From Alphaproteobacteria bacterium (GTDB lineage Bacteria > Pseudomonadota > Alphaproteobacteria > Micavibrionales > Micavibrionaceae), in the NCBI GenBank assembly GCA_009995045.1, contig JAACQG010000011.1, positions 16,596 through 80,595 on the forward strand: a stretch of DNA of 64,000 bases, read 5' to 3'. The notes below the pieces were generated by a model. The model searched no databases. It was given only the letters and a program-made list of their open reading frames with translations, and was not told the origin of the DNA. The position numbers were made by a program, and so were the translations under genes. Of the stretch, positions 9,534-19,120 are shown in pieces. Each line of letters starts with the position of its first letter. Within the stretch, counting starts at the first letter, position 1.

Positions 9534-12227
9534 TTATGAGCCGTTTGCGAGAGATTTGAGGGTGTAGATCAATTCATGTGCGTCGCGCGGCGTCAGGGCA
9601 TCGGGGTCGATGTCGTTGAGGGCGTTTGTTAATGCGGTGTTTTGTGGTGATGCTTTTTGCGGGGCTACGGATGAGAATAGCGGTAGGTCATCGGCGAGCT
9701 TTGTAAGGTTTCCTGATTGCTCGCCGGTTTGGAGCAGTTCGAGGATGACTCCCGCGCGTTCAATGACGGCGTCGGGGAGGCCTGCGAGTTTTGCGACATG
9801 AATACCGTAGGAGCGATCCGCTGCCCCTTTTTTGATTTGGTGCATAAAGATGATCTCACCTTTCCATTCCTTTACGGCCATGGAATAGCAGGTGAGCGCA
9901 TCGAGTTTTGAGGTGAGGGCGGTGAGCTCGTGGTAATGGGTTGCAAATAAGGATCGGCAGCGGTTCACTTCATGCAGATTTTCAACGCAGGCCCATGCGA
10001 TGGATAGGCCGTCAAAGGTCGCGGTTCCGCGCCCGATTTCGTCCAAGATAACCAGTGATCGCTCTGTTGCTTGGTTAAGGATTGTAGCGGTTTCAACCAT
10101 TTCCACCATGAATGTGGAGCGTCCACGGGCGAGGTCATCAGATGCGCCGACGCGTGAAAAGACACGGTCAATGACGCCAATATGCGCCGATTTTGCAGGG
10201 ACGAATGAGCCAATTTGCGCGAGAATTGCGATGAGTGCGTTTTGACGTAGGTAGGTTGATTTACCCGCCATGTTCGGGCCAGTGAGAAGCCAGAGGCGTT
10301 GATCGCCGCTGAGGTCGCAATCATTGGGGACGAAATTTTGCGTGTCTTTTCTAAGGGCTGCTTCGACAACGGGGTGGCGGCCGCCCTGGATGTTGAAATT
10401 GAGCGATGTGTCGAGGATGGGGCGTGTGTATTGCATGTCTGCGGCGAGTGTGGCGAGCCCTGCGATGCAGTCAATGCTGGCGAGGGCGCGGGCGCGAGTG
10501 CCGATGTCAGAAGCATAGGCGATGCATGCGTCGACGATTTTATCGAATATTTCCAGCTCAAGCGCGAGAGATTTTTCGCCAGCGGATGTGATGTCGCGCT
10601 CTAATTCTGTTAATTCGGGTGTGGTGAAGCGGGCGGCGTTGGCCATGGTTTGGCGATGGATGAAATCTGTATTGCCCATCATGGCGTCGGCGTGTTTTGA
10701 CGTGACTTCGATGAAATAGCCAAGGACATTGTTGAATTTTATTTTGAGTGTCTCGATCCCTGATTTGGCTTGGTACTCGCCCTGAAGCTTTGCGATGACT
10801 TTGCGGCTTTGGGTTTTGAGGGCTTTTAGCTCGTCTAGGCGGCGGTCATATCCGTGTGCAATAAATCCGCCCTCGCGCAATAAAGCGGGGCAATCTTGGT
10901 CGATTGCGTTTTTGAGAGTGTCGTGAAAATCGCTTAAATGGGGGAGCGATTTGAGGTCATTGACTGTGTCGGAAAAGACGCTGCGGGCGGTTTCGTTGGC
11001 CTGGATTGTGCTGCGAATGATCTCTATGCTTTTGAGGCCGTCGGAGAGCATCAGGAGGTCACGTGGGCCGCCTCTGCCGACGGTAAGGCGTGCGAGGCTG
11101 CGCTCCATATCGGGTGTGGATTTGAGTTGCTCGCGCAAAGTGTCGTTAAAATGCGGATCATTGGTGAGGCATGTTATACGATCAAGGCGGGCGTTTATGG
11201 CTTTGATATCGGTTAGGGGAGCGGCAAGATATGATTGGAGGAGGCGTGCGCCGGGGCCGGTGACTGTGCGGTCTATGCAATCAAGGAGGCTGCCTTTGCG
11301 TGATCCGGACAGGGTGCGTGTGAGTTCCAGATTGGCGCGTGTTGCGGCGTCGATTTCGAGTGTGTCGCCATGCGAGATTTGGCGGGGTTTTTCGAGATAG
11401 GGCATTTTGCCGATTTGTGTGCGCTCGACGTAATCAATTAAAGCCCCAGCGGCGGCGATCTCTGCGCGTGAGAATGCGCCAAAGGATTCAAGGGTGTCGA
11501 CGCCGAACATGGATTCTAAGCGTTTTTTTGCGTTATCGGCGTTGAAGGTGGATTGGGGCTGGATTGTTTTGTTTGAAATATCACTAAAGGATTCTTGCAG
11601 CCGGTCGGAGAGCAGGGTCTCTCGTGCGTCGATGCGGCCAATGGCGGCGTTGATGTTATTTTTTGACACGGATTGAACCGAAAATGCACCTGTCGATAGT
11701 TCCACCCATGCGAGACCGTATTGGCCGCCGATTTCGGTGAGGGCGCTTAAATAGTTGTTTTCGCGGGCGTTGAGGAGGGTGTCTTCGGTCAGGGTTCCTT
11801 GTGTGACGAGGCGAACAACGTCACGGTTCACGAGTGCTTTTGATGCTGGGCGGCCTTCGGCTTTCGCGCGGACTTTTGCTTCTGCTGGGGTTTCGGTTTG
11901 TTCGCAGATGGCGACTTTGAACCCTGCGCGGATGAGTTTCGCGAGATAGGGTTCATAGGCATGGAATGGCACGCCACACATAGGTGTGTCGGTTCCGTCT
12001 TTTTTGCCGCGTTTTGTCAGGGTAATATCGAGGGTTTCGGCGGCCTTGATTGCATCGTTGTTGAAGAGTTCGTAAAAATCACCCATGCGGTAGAAGAGGA
12101 GGGCATCGGGATAGCGATCTTTGAGCGCGAGATATTGCGCCATCATGGGGGTGTTTCCCGCGGCGAGATATGCATCGGCGGGGCTTTCGGTTGGTTGAAC
12201 CGTTTCTTTTAACGCGGGGTTTGACAT
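9534..12227 (-). CDS. mutS: DNA mismatch repair protein
   Basis: An 897-residue MutS that recognises mismatches and recruits MutL. The mismatch-reading motif GDFYELF is at 49-55 (Phe51 stacks on the mispair and Glu53 contacts it in the known family). The ATPase Walker A motif GPNMAGKST starts at about residue 650 and the Walker B/signature region [15 protein letters not shown] lies around 727-741; FATHYHEL follows. The length is typical of proteobacterial MutS1. The C-terminal helix-turn-helix and a tail resembling the tetramerisation region ([22 protein letters not shown]) are present. The ATG at 12225-12227 is the only start near the conserved N-terminus. It is followed at three bases by glnD. 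Confidence 0.97.
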   Translation of the reverse strand: MSNPALKETVQPTESPADAYLAAGNTPMMAQYLALKDRYPDALLFYRMGDFYELFNNDAIKAAETLDITLTKRGKKDGTDTPMCGVPFHAYEPYLAKLIRAGFKVAICEQTETPAEAKVRAKAEGRPASKALVNRDVVRLVTQGTLTEDTLLNARENNYLSALTEIGGQYGLAWVELSTGAFSVQSVSKNNINAAIGRIDARETLLSDRLQESFSDISNKTIQPQSTFNADNAKKRLESMFGVDTLESFGAFSRAEIAAAGALIDYVERTQIGKMPYLEKPRQISHGDTLEIDAATRANLELTRTLSGSRKGSLLDCIDRTVTGPGARLLQSYLAAPLTDIKAINARLDRITCLTNDPHFNDTLREQLKSTPDMERSLARLTVGRGGPRDLLMLSDGLKSIEIIRSTIQANETARSVFSDTVNDLKSLPHLSDFHDTLKNAIDQDCPALLREGGFIAHGYDRRLDELKALKTQSRKVIAKLQGEYQAKSGIETLKIKFNNVLGYFIEVTSKHADAMMGNTDFIHRQTMANAARFTTPELTELERDITSAGEKSLALELEIFDKIVDACIAYASDIGTRARALASIDCIAGLATLAADMQYTRPILDTSLNFNIQGGRHPVVEAALRKDTQNFVPNDCDLSGDQRLWLLTGPNMAGKSTYLRQNALIAILAQIGSFVPAKSAHIGVIDRVFSRVGASDDLARGRSTFMVEMVETATILNQATERSLVILDEIGRGTATFDGLSIAWACVENLHEVNRCRSLFATHYHELTALTSKLDALTCYSMAVKEWKGEIIFMHQIKKGAADRSYGIHVAKLAGLPDAVIERAGVILELLQTGEQSGNLTKLADDLPLFSSVAPQKASPQNTALTNALNDIDPDALTPRDAHELIYTLKSLANGS

Positions 12228-12314
12228 GGTTAGAATCTAGACGTAGGGCGCGTAAAGGTCACGCAGAAAATGCCTGCGCGAGGATGTTGTTTGTGGATTT
12301 AGTTTGAGCGCTGC

Positions 12315-12767
12315 TTACTTCGTTCCTGTGGAGCCGAAGCCTCCCTCGGCGCGGGTGGATTCGTCAAGCTCGGTCACGACTTCCCAGCCAACGGTTTCGT
12401 AGCGTTCTACAACCATTTGTGCGATACGCATGCCGCGTTCGATTGTGAATGATGTTTGACCGTGATTGATGAGGATCACTTTGATTTCACCGCGATAATC
12501 AGCGTCGATCGTTCCGGGGGAGTTGAGGACAGTAATTCCGTTTTTGATAGCAAGACCAGAGCGCGGACGAATTTGAGCTTCATATCCGGGGGGGAGGGCG
12601 ATTGATAGCCCGGTCGGAACAAGTGCGCGTTCGCCAGAGCCGAGTTCGATGGCTTCTTCAAGTGCGGCGGAGAGATCCATCCCTGCGGATTGTTCGGTCG
12701 CGTAGGTAGGGAGTTGAAGCCCGACGGCATGTTCAAGGGGGAGGAGTTTGACTTTTACTTCTGGCAT
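12315..12767 (-). CDS. dut: deoxyuridine 5'-triphosphate nucleotidohydrolase (dUTPase)
   Basis: A 150-residue trimeric dUTPase that hydrolyses dUTP to dUMP, keeping uracil out of DNA and supplying dTMP synthesis. All five family motifs are visible: AGMDLSAA (1), [10 protein letters not shown] (2), [14 protein letters not shown] with the catalytic Asp (3), RIAQMV (4), and the flexible C-terminal arm EGGFGSTG (5). It lies downstream of coaC-coaB on the same strand with about 100 bases between, matching the common alphaproteobacterial coaBC-dut order. No terminator was seen in that gap beyond a short CCTCAC/GTGAGG palindrome with no T-run, so read-through from coaB is likely. Confidence 0.96.
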   Translation of the reverse strand: MPEVKVKLLPLEHAVGLQLPTYATEQSAGMDLSAALEEAIELGSGERALVPTGLSIALPPGYEAQIRPRSGLAIKNGITVLNSPGTIDADYRGEIKVILINHGQTSFTIERGMRIAQMVVERYETVGWEVVTELDESTRAEGGFGSTGTK

Positions 12768-12869
12768 TTGTGATCTTTCGTCTATTCGTCTGAATGTCGC
12801 ATATTTTAATGATGGTGTATTATTAATACAGTTCTGTGTTTCTGCCTAGCCTCACTGTGAGGGATGGGG

Positions 12870-13559
12870 TTATTTTTTTTGATTTTCGAAATGGTTTTGA
12901 ATTTTGTTGGTGAGTTTATCGGCAATCGCGATTTTGCTCATTGTTTGCCAATCTTCTTGTGTCTCGTTGGTGATGAGGTGGATGTGATTGTTGTCACCGC
13001 CAAAGACATTGTGTTCGTTTGCGGGGGACACGTCATTGGCTAAAATCCAGTCGCATGATTTTCGCTTGAGTTTTGCCGCTGCGTTTTCGATAAGGTTTTC
13101 GGTTTCGGCGGCGAAACCGATGACAAGGGTGGGGCGGTTATGAGCCGTGGCAATGGTTTTGAGGATGTCGGGGTTTTCGGTGAATGTTATTTGCGGTTCA
13201 CCTGACCCTTTTTTGATTTTTTGGTTGGAGAATGTGGGGGCCCAATCTGCGACGGCGGCGGCGCATATCGCGATGTCTTGTTGTGATGATAAAAGGGTGT
13301 TTTGAACCGCTTTCAGCATTTGTTTTGCGGTTTCAATGCGGATCATTGTGATCCCGCTTATGTCGGGTAAATGCGTTGGGCCGGAGATGAGGGTGACGTC
13401 AAATCCGTTATCGGATAAGGATTTTGCAATTGCGTAACCTTGTTTTCCGCTAGAGCGGTTGCCGATAAAGCGGACGGGGTCAATGGGCTCATATGTTGGG
13501 CCAGCCGTTACAATTACTCTCATTTTTCTCTCGCTGCTTTGCGGATTGTTTTTTGTCAC
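12870..13559 (-). CDS. coaB: phosphopantothenate--cysteine ligase (CoaB, stand-alone)
   Basis: A 229-residue protein equal to the C-terminal half of the usual CoaBC fusion; it joins cysteine to 4'-phosphopantothenate using CTP. RVIVTAGPTYEPIDPVRFIG near the N-terminus, NRSSGKQG, the CAAAVADW segment and ANDVS are conserved family blocks. The GTG start at 13557-13559 overlaps the coaC stop (GTGA), so translation is coupled; an ATG 12 codons later (MRVIVTAG) is an alternative start. Most bacteria have a single coaBC gene, so the split is unusual. No homopolymer run occurs just before the coaC stop, which argues against a simple sequencing frameshift. Confidence 0.92.
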   Translation of the reverse strand: MTKNNPQSSERKMRVIVTAGPTYEPIDPVRFIGNRSSGKQGYAIAKSLSDNGFDVTLISGPTHLPDISGITMIRIETAKQMLKAVQNTLLSSQQDIAICAAAVADWAPTFSNQKIKKGSGEPQITFTENPDILKTIATAHNRPTLVIGFAAETENLIENAAAKLKRKSCDWILANDVSPANEHNVFGGDNNHIHLITNETQEDWQTMSKIAIADKLTNKIQNHFENQKK

Positions 13560-14110
13560 TTAATGGTCTTGTATATTTCAGCGAGGATGTCTTCGGGTTC
13601 GCTCATGCGGCCTAGTCCTTCTTCGTTACAGGCCATGGCGCCGTGTTCGGGGCCGATCAAGGTGATGGCGCGGGATTTTATTTTTGTGATGTTGTCTTGG
13701 GTCGCGGGGTTGTTCCACATGGCATGGTTCATGGCGGGTGCAATCAGGACGGGGGTGTTGTGATTGGCCAGCAGGGTGGTGGAGGCAAGGTCGTTTGCGA
13801 GCCCGTTGGCCATTTGTGCAATGATGTTCGCGCTTGCGGGGGCGATGACGATGAGGTCAGCTTCGCGTGAGAGACGGATGTGACCCATTTCGGTTTCATC
13901 TTTGAGTGACCATAGATCGGTGTGGACTTGTTCTTCGCACAGGGCGGAGACGCTTAAGGGGGTGACGAATTGTGCGCCGCCTTCGGTTAGGATGCAGCGA
14001 ATGGATGCCCCTGATTTTTTGAGGAGGCGGATCAGCTCTAGTGATTTATACGCGGCGATGCCGCCGGAGATCACGAGGAGAATTGATTTGTTTTTTAAAA
14101 TGTCTGTCAT
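13556..14110 (-). CDS. coaC: phosphopantothenoylcysteine decarboxylase (CoaC, stand-alone)
   Basis: A 184-residue flavin-dependent decarboxylase of the HFCD family, the step after CoaB in coenzyme A synthesis. The FMN-binding GGIAAYK is at residues 16-22, the catalytic His is H77 in MGHIRL, PASAN is at 91-95, the substrate motif PAMNHAMW is at 125-132, and the catalytic Cys C161 is in ACNEEGLGRM. The protein ends soon after this loop, where fused CoaBC proteins continue through a short linker into the ligase. Its stop overlaps the coaB GTG. The upstream gene on the same strand ends in a terminator at 14128-14157, so coaC should have its own promoter within the short 14111-14127 stretch or depend on read-through. 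Confidence 0.93.
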   Translation of the reverse strand: MTDILKNKSILLVISGGIAAYKSLELIRLLKKSGASIRCILTEGGAQFVTPLSVSALCEEQVHTDLWSLKDETEMGHIRLSREADLIVIAPASANIIAQMANGLANDLASTTLLANHNTPVLIAPAMNHAMWNNPATQDNITKIKSRAITLIGPEHGAMACNEEGLGRMSEPEDILAEIYKTIK

Positions 14111-14127
14111 AGATCGTTTTATAAAAC

Positions 14128-14157
14128 AAAAGCCCCGCTTTGTTAAGCGAGGCTTTT
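14128..14157 (-). terminator. Rho-independent terminator after the Ala-rich membrane protein
   Basis: A 13-bp stem with one mismatch (AAAAGCCCCGCTT at 14128-14140, AAGCGAGGCTTTT at 14145-14157) around a four-base loop. Read on the minus strand it ends in TTTTGTTTTAT and lies between the gene ending at 14183 and coaC starting at 14110. Confidence 0.8.
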
Positions 14158-14182
14158 ATAAATCTTTATATGTGAGTGTTAA

Positions 14183-14794
14183 TTACTCAGTGATTTCTTT
14201 TGCTTTGTCCATAAGCTCTTCGCCAGAAGCTGGCTCAGAGTCTGTTGCTTCTTCAGCAGCGTCTTTAGCATCTTCTTTTGCTTCTTCCGCGGCGTTTGCA
14301 GCTTCTTCAGCAGGTGATGTTGTAACGGCATCTTTTGCTTCGGCTGCGGCTTCTTTTGCGCTTTCGATGGCTTTGCTTACTGTTGCGCCAGTTGCTTCGG
14401 CGGCATCAGATGCGGCTTCGGTTGTTGCGTCAGCAGCGTCTTTCGCCATTTCAGCAGCGTCATGGCCAACTTCTACAGCTGTTTCTTTTGTTGCTTCGGC
14501 GGCGTCAGCGGCAGTTTCTTTTGTTTCTTCATATGCACCAGCAGCAGCTTCAGTTGCGTTTGCGGACGTTGCGGAGATTGTTTCGCCAGCATCATTTGCC
14601 GCTTCTTTTGCTGAATTTGTGATGTTTGCGATACCTTCGGAAACGCCTTCAGGGGCACTTTCATTTCCTGCGGCTGGCTCGATGTAAGAGACGTCGCTTG
14701 TTCCGGAGATGTTGTTATAGATTGCGAAGATGGCAACAAGGCCAGCAGCCAAAACTACACCTGAATATACGATTGATTTAGTAAAGTTGTTCAT
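14183..14794 (-). CDS. membrane-anchored Ala/Glu-rich repetitive helix protein (LEA-like)
   Basis: A 203-residue protein with one N-terminal membrane helix (VVLAAGLVAIFAIYNNI, residues 13-29), then about 165 residues composed almost only of A, E, K, D, T and S. Imperfect 11-residue-like units recur (AADAAEATKET, AAEMAKDAADAT, AAEEAKEDAKDAA), giving a long amphipathic helix or coiled coil like LEA or apolipoprotein-type proteins. The tail is EELMDKAKEITE. A GAGAGGAA ribosome site precedes the ATG, and TTGACA occurs at the right distance upstream (complement of 14871-14876) with a poor -10. It occupies the place where ubiB is often found, between ubiE and coaC. Function unknown; envelope or desiccation protection is a guess from composition. 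Confidence 0.75.
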   Translation of the reverse strand: MNNFTKSIVYSGVVLAAGLVAIFAIYNNISGTSDVSYIEPAAGNESAPEGVSEGIANITNSAKEAANDAGETISATSANATEAAAGAYEETKETAADAAEATKETAVEVGHDAAEMAKDAADATTEAASDAAEATGATVSKAIESAKEAAAEAKDAVTTSPAEEAANAAEEAKEDAKDAAEEATDSEPASGEELMDKAKEITE

Positions 14795-14952
14795 TAGAAA
14801 AATTTCCTCTCAGTTAATCCCTACAATTTATTTTTTGGATGTGCGCTAATTTGCGACTCTTAGCGTCTTCTGTCAATAAAAATCCTTAAAGGCCTGTATT
14901 TACAGTTATATTTAATATGTAAAATTTGCGCGGTTTGGCCTAAAAATAAGCT

Positions 14953-15702
14953 TTAAGGCTTAAGTCCTTGGTGAATCGCTACAATTCCTGCGCTCATGTT
15001 GGTGTAATGAGTATGGGCGAAGCCAGCATCTTTCATACGGGATTCGAGTTTTCTTTGTGTTGGGAATTTGCGGATGCTCTCAACGAGGTATTGGTAGCTG
15101 TCCGAATCTTGCGTGATGATTTTTCCCATGGTTGGGATCGCGGCATATGAATAGGCGTCATATGCTTTTGCAAGCAGTGGGTTTTCTACATGGCTGAATT
15201 CGAGGCAGAAGAATTTTCCGCCGGGCTTTAGGACGCGATGGGCTTCTGCGAGGGCTTTATCGATATGGGTGACGTTGCGCAGGCCGAATGCGATTGTGTA
15301 GATGTCGAAGTGATTATCGGGGAAGGGCAGGTCTTCGGCGTTGCCGCTGATCCAGTTAAAGCTCTCGATCCAGCCTTTGTCGATGGCACGGTCGCGGCCA
15401 ACTTCCAGCATTGCGGGGGTGAGATCGCAGATGGTGATGTCGGCTTTTGGGCCGATACGTTTGCGCAGGCGGAATGCTATGTCGCCTGTGCCGCCGGCCA
15501 CATCGAGGAATTTTTGATTGGGCTTCGGGCGTATCATGCGAATGAGGCGATCTTTCCAAAGGCGATGAAGGCCGCCAGACATCAGGTCATTCATGATGTC
15601 ATATTTAGCCGCGACGGAATCAAATACGCCGTGGACAAGGTGTGTCTTTTCTTCGGGCGTTACAGTTTTTGTGCCAAACTGTGTTTTCTCAGGGTTCTGC
15701 AT
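14953..15702 (-). CDS. ubiE: demethylmenaquinone/2-octaprenyl-6-methoxy-benzoquinol methyltransferase
   Basis: A 249-residue class I SAM methyltransferase that carries out the C-methylation step of ubiquinone (and menaquinone) synthesis. The family signature FDSVAAKYDIMNDLMSGGLH is near residues 27-46, the SAM motif LDVAGGTGDIAF follows near 66, and the second UbiE signature (FGLRNVTHIDKALAEAHRVLKPGG) lies near 140-163. The C-terminal KIITQDSDSYQYLVESIRKFP is typical. It is divergent from murJ with only about 37 bases between the two starts, so their promoters must overlap or lie within coding sequence. In many alphaproteobacteria ubiB follows ubiE; here it does not. Confidence 0.95.
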   Translation of the reverse strand: MQNPEKTQFGTKTVTPEEKTHLVHGVFDSVAAKYDIMNDLMSGGLHRLWKDRLIRMIRPKPNQKFLDVAGGTGDIAFRLRKRIGPKADITICDLTPAMLEVGRDRAIDKGWIESFNWISGNAEDLPFPDNHFDIYTIAFGLRNVTHIDKALAEAHRVLKPGGKFFCLEFSHVENPLLAKAYDAYSYAAIPTMGKIITQDSDSYQYLVESIRKFPTQRKLESRMKDAGFAHTHYTNMSAGIVAIHQGLKP

Positions 15703-15739
15703 ATTGTGATCTCCAATGTAACCATGTATGTCCTAATAT

Positions 15740-17278
15740 ATGAAACTTGCAAAAGCAATGGCGACGGTGGCGGGGCTCACGGGGGTATCCCGTGTGGCGG
15801 GGTTTGCGCGTGATGTTTTGACGGCGGCTGTGCTTGGTGCGGGGCCTGTTGCGGATGCTTTTTTCGTGGCGCTTAAGCTGCCTAATTTCTTTCGTAGGGT
15901 GACGGCGGAGGGAGCGTTTTCGGTGGCGTTTGTGCCGCTTTATTCGCATAAGCTTGAAGATGAAAGCCGTGAGGCGGCGGATGCGTTTGCGAATAATGCG
16001 TTTATGGTGATGCTTTTGTTGCTGTCGGCATTTACGTGTTTGGCGATGATTGGCATGCCGTATATTATGAACGTCATTGCGCCGGGGTTTGTTGATGATT
16101 CTATTCGTTATGATTTAGCGATTGAGTTGACGCGCATTACCTTTCCTTATCTTTTGCTGATGTCGCTTACAGCCTTGCTTGGTGGGGTTTTGAATGCGCT
16201 TGATCGGTTTGCGCCGTTTGCGTTTGCGCCCGTTCTTTTTAATGTGTGTTTGATTGGTTCATTGTTGATGGCGGGGCATTTTGAGAGCGCGGGGCATGCG
16301 CTGTCATATGGTGTTTTATTTGCGGGTGTGGCGCAGGTGGTCTGGCTTTTGATTGCCGCTTGGCGTGTTGGTTTGAAGTTTCGGATTATGCGTCCGAAAT
16401 TTAATGGTGATATTAAGCGTGTGTTTAAATTGATGGGCCCGGGCGTTATTGGCGCGGGGGTTATGCATATCAATTTATTTGCAGATATGATTTTAGCGTC
16501 TTTTTTAACGGCGGGGTCGATTTCTTATCTTTATTATGCGGATCGTCTTAATCAGCTTCCGCTTGGTGTGGTTGGCATTGCGGTTGGCACGGCGTTGTTG
16601 CCGATGTTGTCAAAGGCAATGGCCAAGGGGAATATGCAAGAAGCACGTGATTTGTTTAACCGTGCGCTTGAGCTGTGTTTGTTGTTGGCGCTTCCAGCGG
16701 CGGCGGCGTTGTTTGTTATCCCTGATGTGTTGATTTATGTTTTGTTTGAACGTGGGGCTTTTGACGCGGGGGATACGGCGGTTACGGCGCTTGTTTTGCG
16801 GTGCTATGCGATTGGTTTGCCTGCTTATATTGCCATTAAAGTGTTTTCAACGGCGCATTGGGCGCGTCAGGATACTGTGACACCGGTTAAAATTTCGGTG
16901 GTTGCGACGATTTTGAATGTCGTGCTTTCGATTGCGTTTATACAGTTTATGGGGGTTGCAGGGATTGCGCTTGCGACCGGTTTGACGGCGTGGCTTCAAT
17001 TTGGTGCGCATATTTGGTTTTTGCGCGGTATGGAGGCGGCGCATTTGGATGTACGGTTTAAGACGGCGGCGGTGAAGATTGTTTTATCGAGCATTATCAT
17101 GGCTTTGGTTGTTTATGTTGGTTCTAAATTTGCGATATTTGATACGAAGCTTTTAAGCTCGTTTGCGCTTGGTGGACTTGTTGTTAGTGGGATGGTTGTT
17201 TATGCTGCTTTAATCCTTGGCAGTGGGGCGGTTGATCGTCGTGCTTTGAAGCGATACTTTAAGAAGAAGAAAATATAG
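15740..17278 (+). CDS. murJ: lipid II flippase
   Basis: A 512-residue inner-membrane protein of the MviN/MurJ branch of the MOP superfamily that moves lipid II across the membrane for peptidoglycan synthesis. About 14 hydrophobic helices can be followed along the whole length. Conserved family features include the early GLTGVSRVAGFARDVLTA segment, PNFFRRVTAEGAFSVAFVP in the first loop, YADRLNQLPLGVVGIAVGTALLP near residues 265-288, and LFERGAFDAGDT near 340. The Arg and Glu residues in these loops are those needed in known MurJ proteins. trpS follows after 12 bases on the same strand, a typical alphaproteobacterial pair. Confidence 0.96.
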   Translation: MKLAKAMATVAGLTGVSRVAGFARDVLTAAVLGAGPVADAFFVALKLPNFFRRVTAEGAFSVAFVPLYSHKLEDESREAADAFANNAFMVMLLLLSAFTCLAMIGMPYIMNVIAPGFVDDSIRYDLAIELTRITFPYLLLMSLTALLGGVLNALDRFAPFAFAPVLFNVCLIGSLLMAGHFESAGHALSYGVLFAGVAQVVWLLIAAWRVGLKFRIMRPKFNGDIKRVFKLMGPGVIGAGVMHINLFADMILASFLTAGSISYLYYADRLNQLPLGVVGIAVGTALLPMLSKAMAKGNMQEARDLFNRALELCLLLALPAAAALFVIPDVLIYVLFERGAFDAGDTAVTALVLRCYAIGLPAYIAIKVFSTAHWARQDTVTPVKISVVATILNVVLSIAFIQFMGVAGIALATGLTAWLQFGAHIWFLRGMEAAHLDVRFKTAAVKIVLSSIIMALVVYVGSKFAIFDTKLLSSFALGGLVVSGMVVYAALILGSGAVDRRALKRYFKKKKI

Positions 17279-17290
17279 GAAGTTACTGTT

Positions 17291-18298
17291 TTGAAACGAA
17301 TATTATCATGTATGCAGCCGACGGCGAATTTGCACCTTGGGAATTATCTTGGGGCGCTTAAAAATTGGGTGGCGTTGCAGGATGAGCCAGATAGCGAATG
17401 CCTATATGGTGTTGTGGATTTGCATGCGATTACGGTGCCACAAGAGCCAGATGATTTGCGCTGGGCAACGCGTGAGATTGTTGCGGCGTATATTGCGGGG
17501 GGCATTGATCCGTCGCGCGCGGCGATATTTGTGCAATCGGCAGTGCCTCAACATTCAGAGTTGATGTGGCTTTTGGCGACAATGACTCAGATGGGTAAGC
17601 TGGAGCGTATGACGCAGTTTAAAGACAAGGCGGGCAAGAATGCGGAGCGTGCAGGGCTTGGTTTGTTTGCTTATCCTGTGTTGATGGCGGCGGATATTCT
17701 TATCTATAAGGCGACGCATGTGCCCGTTGGGGATGATCAGAAGCAGCATTTGGAATTGGCACGTGATATTGCGGCGACATTTAATACGCGATATGGCGTG
17801 GAAACCTTGGTTGCGCCGGAGCCGTATATTATGGGCGCGGCAACGCGGGTGATGTCATTGCAGGATGGTGCGAAAAAGATGAGCAAATCAGATCCATCGG
17901 AGAAGTCACGCATTAGTTTGACGGATGATGCGGATGTTATTGCCAAGAAAATCAAGAAGGCACAGACGGATCCTGATGGTATGCCTGAGACGGTTGAGGG
18001 GCTTGAAGGGCGTGTGGGTGCGAAGAATTTGGTGAATATCTATGCGGGGTTGGCGGGGATTTCACAGGCGGATGTGGTTGCGCAATACGCGGGCAAGGGA
18101 TGGGGCGAGTTTAAGCCTGCGCTTGCGGAGTTGGCGGTTGAGCATTTGGCGCCGATTACGGCAAAGATGCGTGATTTGATGGATGACCCGACTTATATTG
18201 ATGGTGTTTTGGCGATGGGGAATGCGAAAGCGCGTGAACTTGCGCAGCCGACATTGGATGAGGTTCGGGATATTATGGGATTTGTTAAAAGCTCTTAA
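17291..18298 (+). CDS. trpS: tryptophanyl-tRNA synthetase
   Basis: A 335-residue class Ic aminoacyl-tRNA synthetase that charges tRNA-Trp. The HIGH-equivalent motif is LHLGN at 14-18 and the KMSKS loop is KKMSKSDPS near 195-203. The Rossmann core and the C-terminal helical anticodon-binding part (LEGRVGAKNLVNIYAGLAG onwards) are complete. The start is a TTG at 17291, chosen because the protein begins at the usual place (RILSCMQPTANLHLG) and no ATG fits; an AGGAAG at the end of murJ lies upstream. It is probably transcribed with murJ. No tRNA-Trp gene or leader peptide rich in Trp was seen before it. Confidence 0.96.
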   Translation: MKRILSCMQPTANLHLGNYLGALKNWVALQDEPDSECLYGVVDLHAITVPQEPDDLRWATREIVAAYIAGGIDPSRAAIFVQSAVPQHSELMWLLATMTQMGKLERMTQFKDKAGKNAERAGLGLFAYPVLMAADILIYKATHVPVGDDQKQHLELARDIAATFNTRYGVETLVAPEPYIMGAATRVMSLQDGAKKMSKSDPSEKSRISLTDDADVIAKKIKKAQTDPDGMPETVEGLEGRVGAKNLVNIYAGLAGISQADVVAQYAGKGWGEFKPALAELAVEHLAPITAKMRDLMDDPTYIDGVLAMGNAKARELAQPTLDEVRDIMGFVKSS

Positions 18299-18368
18299 CT
18301 TCGTCTTTACTTTTATAGTGGCATGATAGGGCGAAATTTGGCATACTATATTCCGAGAGGTTCCTTTC

Positions 18369-19028
18369 ATGTCTTACTATAAATCACTATTTTCGTTTGC
18401 CTTTGTTGCGATTGTGGCTTTTCCTGTGATGGCAAAGGCAGATGTTTTTGTCTGGAAAAATCAAGAAAAGGACGTTTCTTTGACGTTTCCAGATCGTTGG
18501 GGCATTGTTAGCAATATTGCTTATGATGAGGTTTTGCGTATCGCCGCGCCAGTGGTGACGGGTCAGTTTGAGGATGCGCAATGTCGTTTGCGTATTCGGG
18601 ATGACGGACGTTTTAGAATGCAGCCAGTTTCCAATAGTGGTCCATTGCAGCGTGAGTATTTTGGCTTGGAGTTTTGGGATGGTTATACCGATGAATACAA
18701 GCATGCAGCGGTTAATCATGTGGAAAATAACACCGGTTTTGGACGTGGTTTTGCGTCTATGGCTGATATTACCTATGAAGGGTTTGATCAGCCGAAATCT
18801 ATTCGTCGTGCGATTGTGTTCGCATCTCATTATCAAAATAAGCTTTATATTTATGAGTGTAGCGCGGAGCAGGCGGCATTTGATAAATGGTATCCTTCCT
18901 TTATGAGCATATTGAAATCCGTTGATTTTAAGCCGATGGTGCCATTTAAGCGCGGGTATTATCGCGATTTCTATGATGGTGAGACGGTTATTCATGGCCG
19001 CCGTGAGATTGACGATTACACATTCTAA
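18369..19028 (+). CDS. hypothetical secreted/periplasmic protein, 219 aa
   Basis: A protein with a clear Sec signal peptide (LFSFAFVAIVAFPVMAKADV, cleavage probably after AKA, residue about 24), then a compact domain of about 195 residues rich in aromatics. Notable segments are VFVWKNQEKDVSLTFPDRWG near the mature N-terminus and YYRDFYDGETVIHGRREIDDYTF at the end. Two cysteines (in AQCRLRI and YECSAEQ) could form a disulfide. The start has a good GAGAGG ribosome site eight bases upstream. It sits alone between trpS and the TauE gene with no terminators seen on either side. The layout (a strand resembling FPDRW, then an alpha/beta body) recalls small periplasmic proteins that bind lipids or cell wall, but I recognise no family. 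Confidence 0.8.
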   Translation: MSYYKSLFSFAFVAIVAFPVMAKADVFVWKNQEKDVSLTFPDRWGIVSNIAYDEVLRIAAPVVTGQFEDAQCRLRIRDDGRFRMQPVSNSGPLQREYFGLEFWDGYTDEYKHAAVNHVENNTGFGRGFASMADITYEGFDQPKSIRRAIVFASHYQNKLYIYECSAEQAAFDKWYPSFMSILKSVDFKPMVPFKRGYYRDFYDGETVIHGRREIDDYTF

Positions 19029-19120
19029 TTTTCGGAACATCTTCCAATGTATGGCTTGCGTTTATGCGTTATATTAGTGCATTGTAAGTGCCATAAATGA
19101 CGTAGCAAATTTAATAGCTT

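Noticed and set aside
12849-12864. CCTCAC/GTGAGG palindrome between coaB and dut as a terminator
   Set aside because: The stem is short and no T-run follows on either strand.
14335-14622. Leu/Arg-rich plus-strand frame opposite the Ala-rich protein
   Set aside because: It is the direct complement of Ala/Glu repeat codons, which yields such residues automatically.
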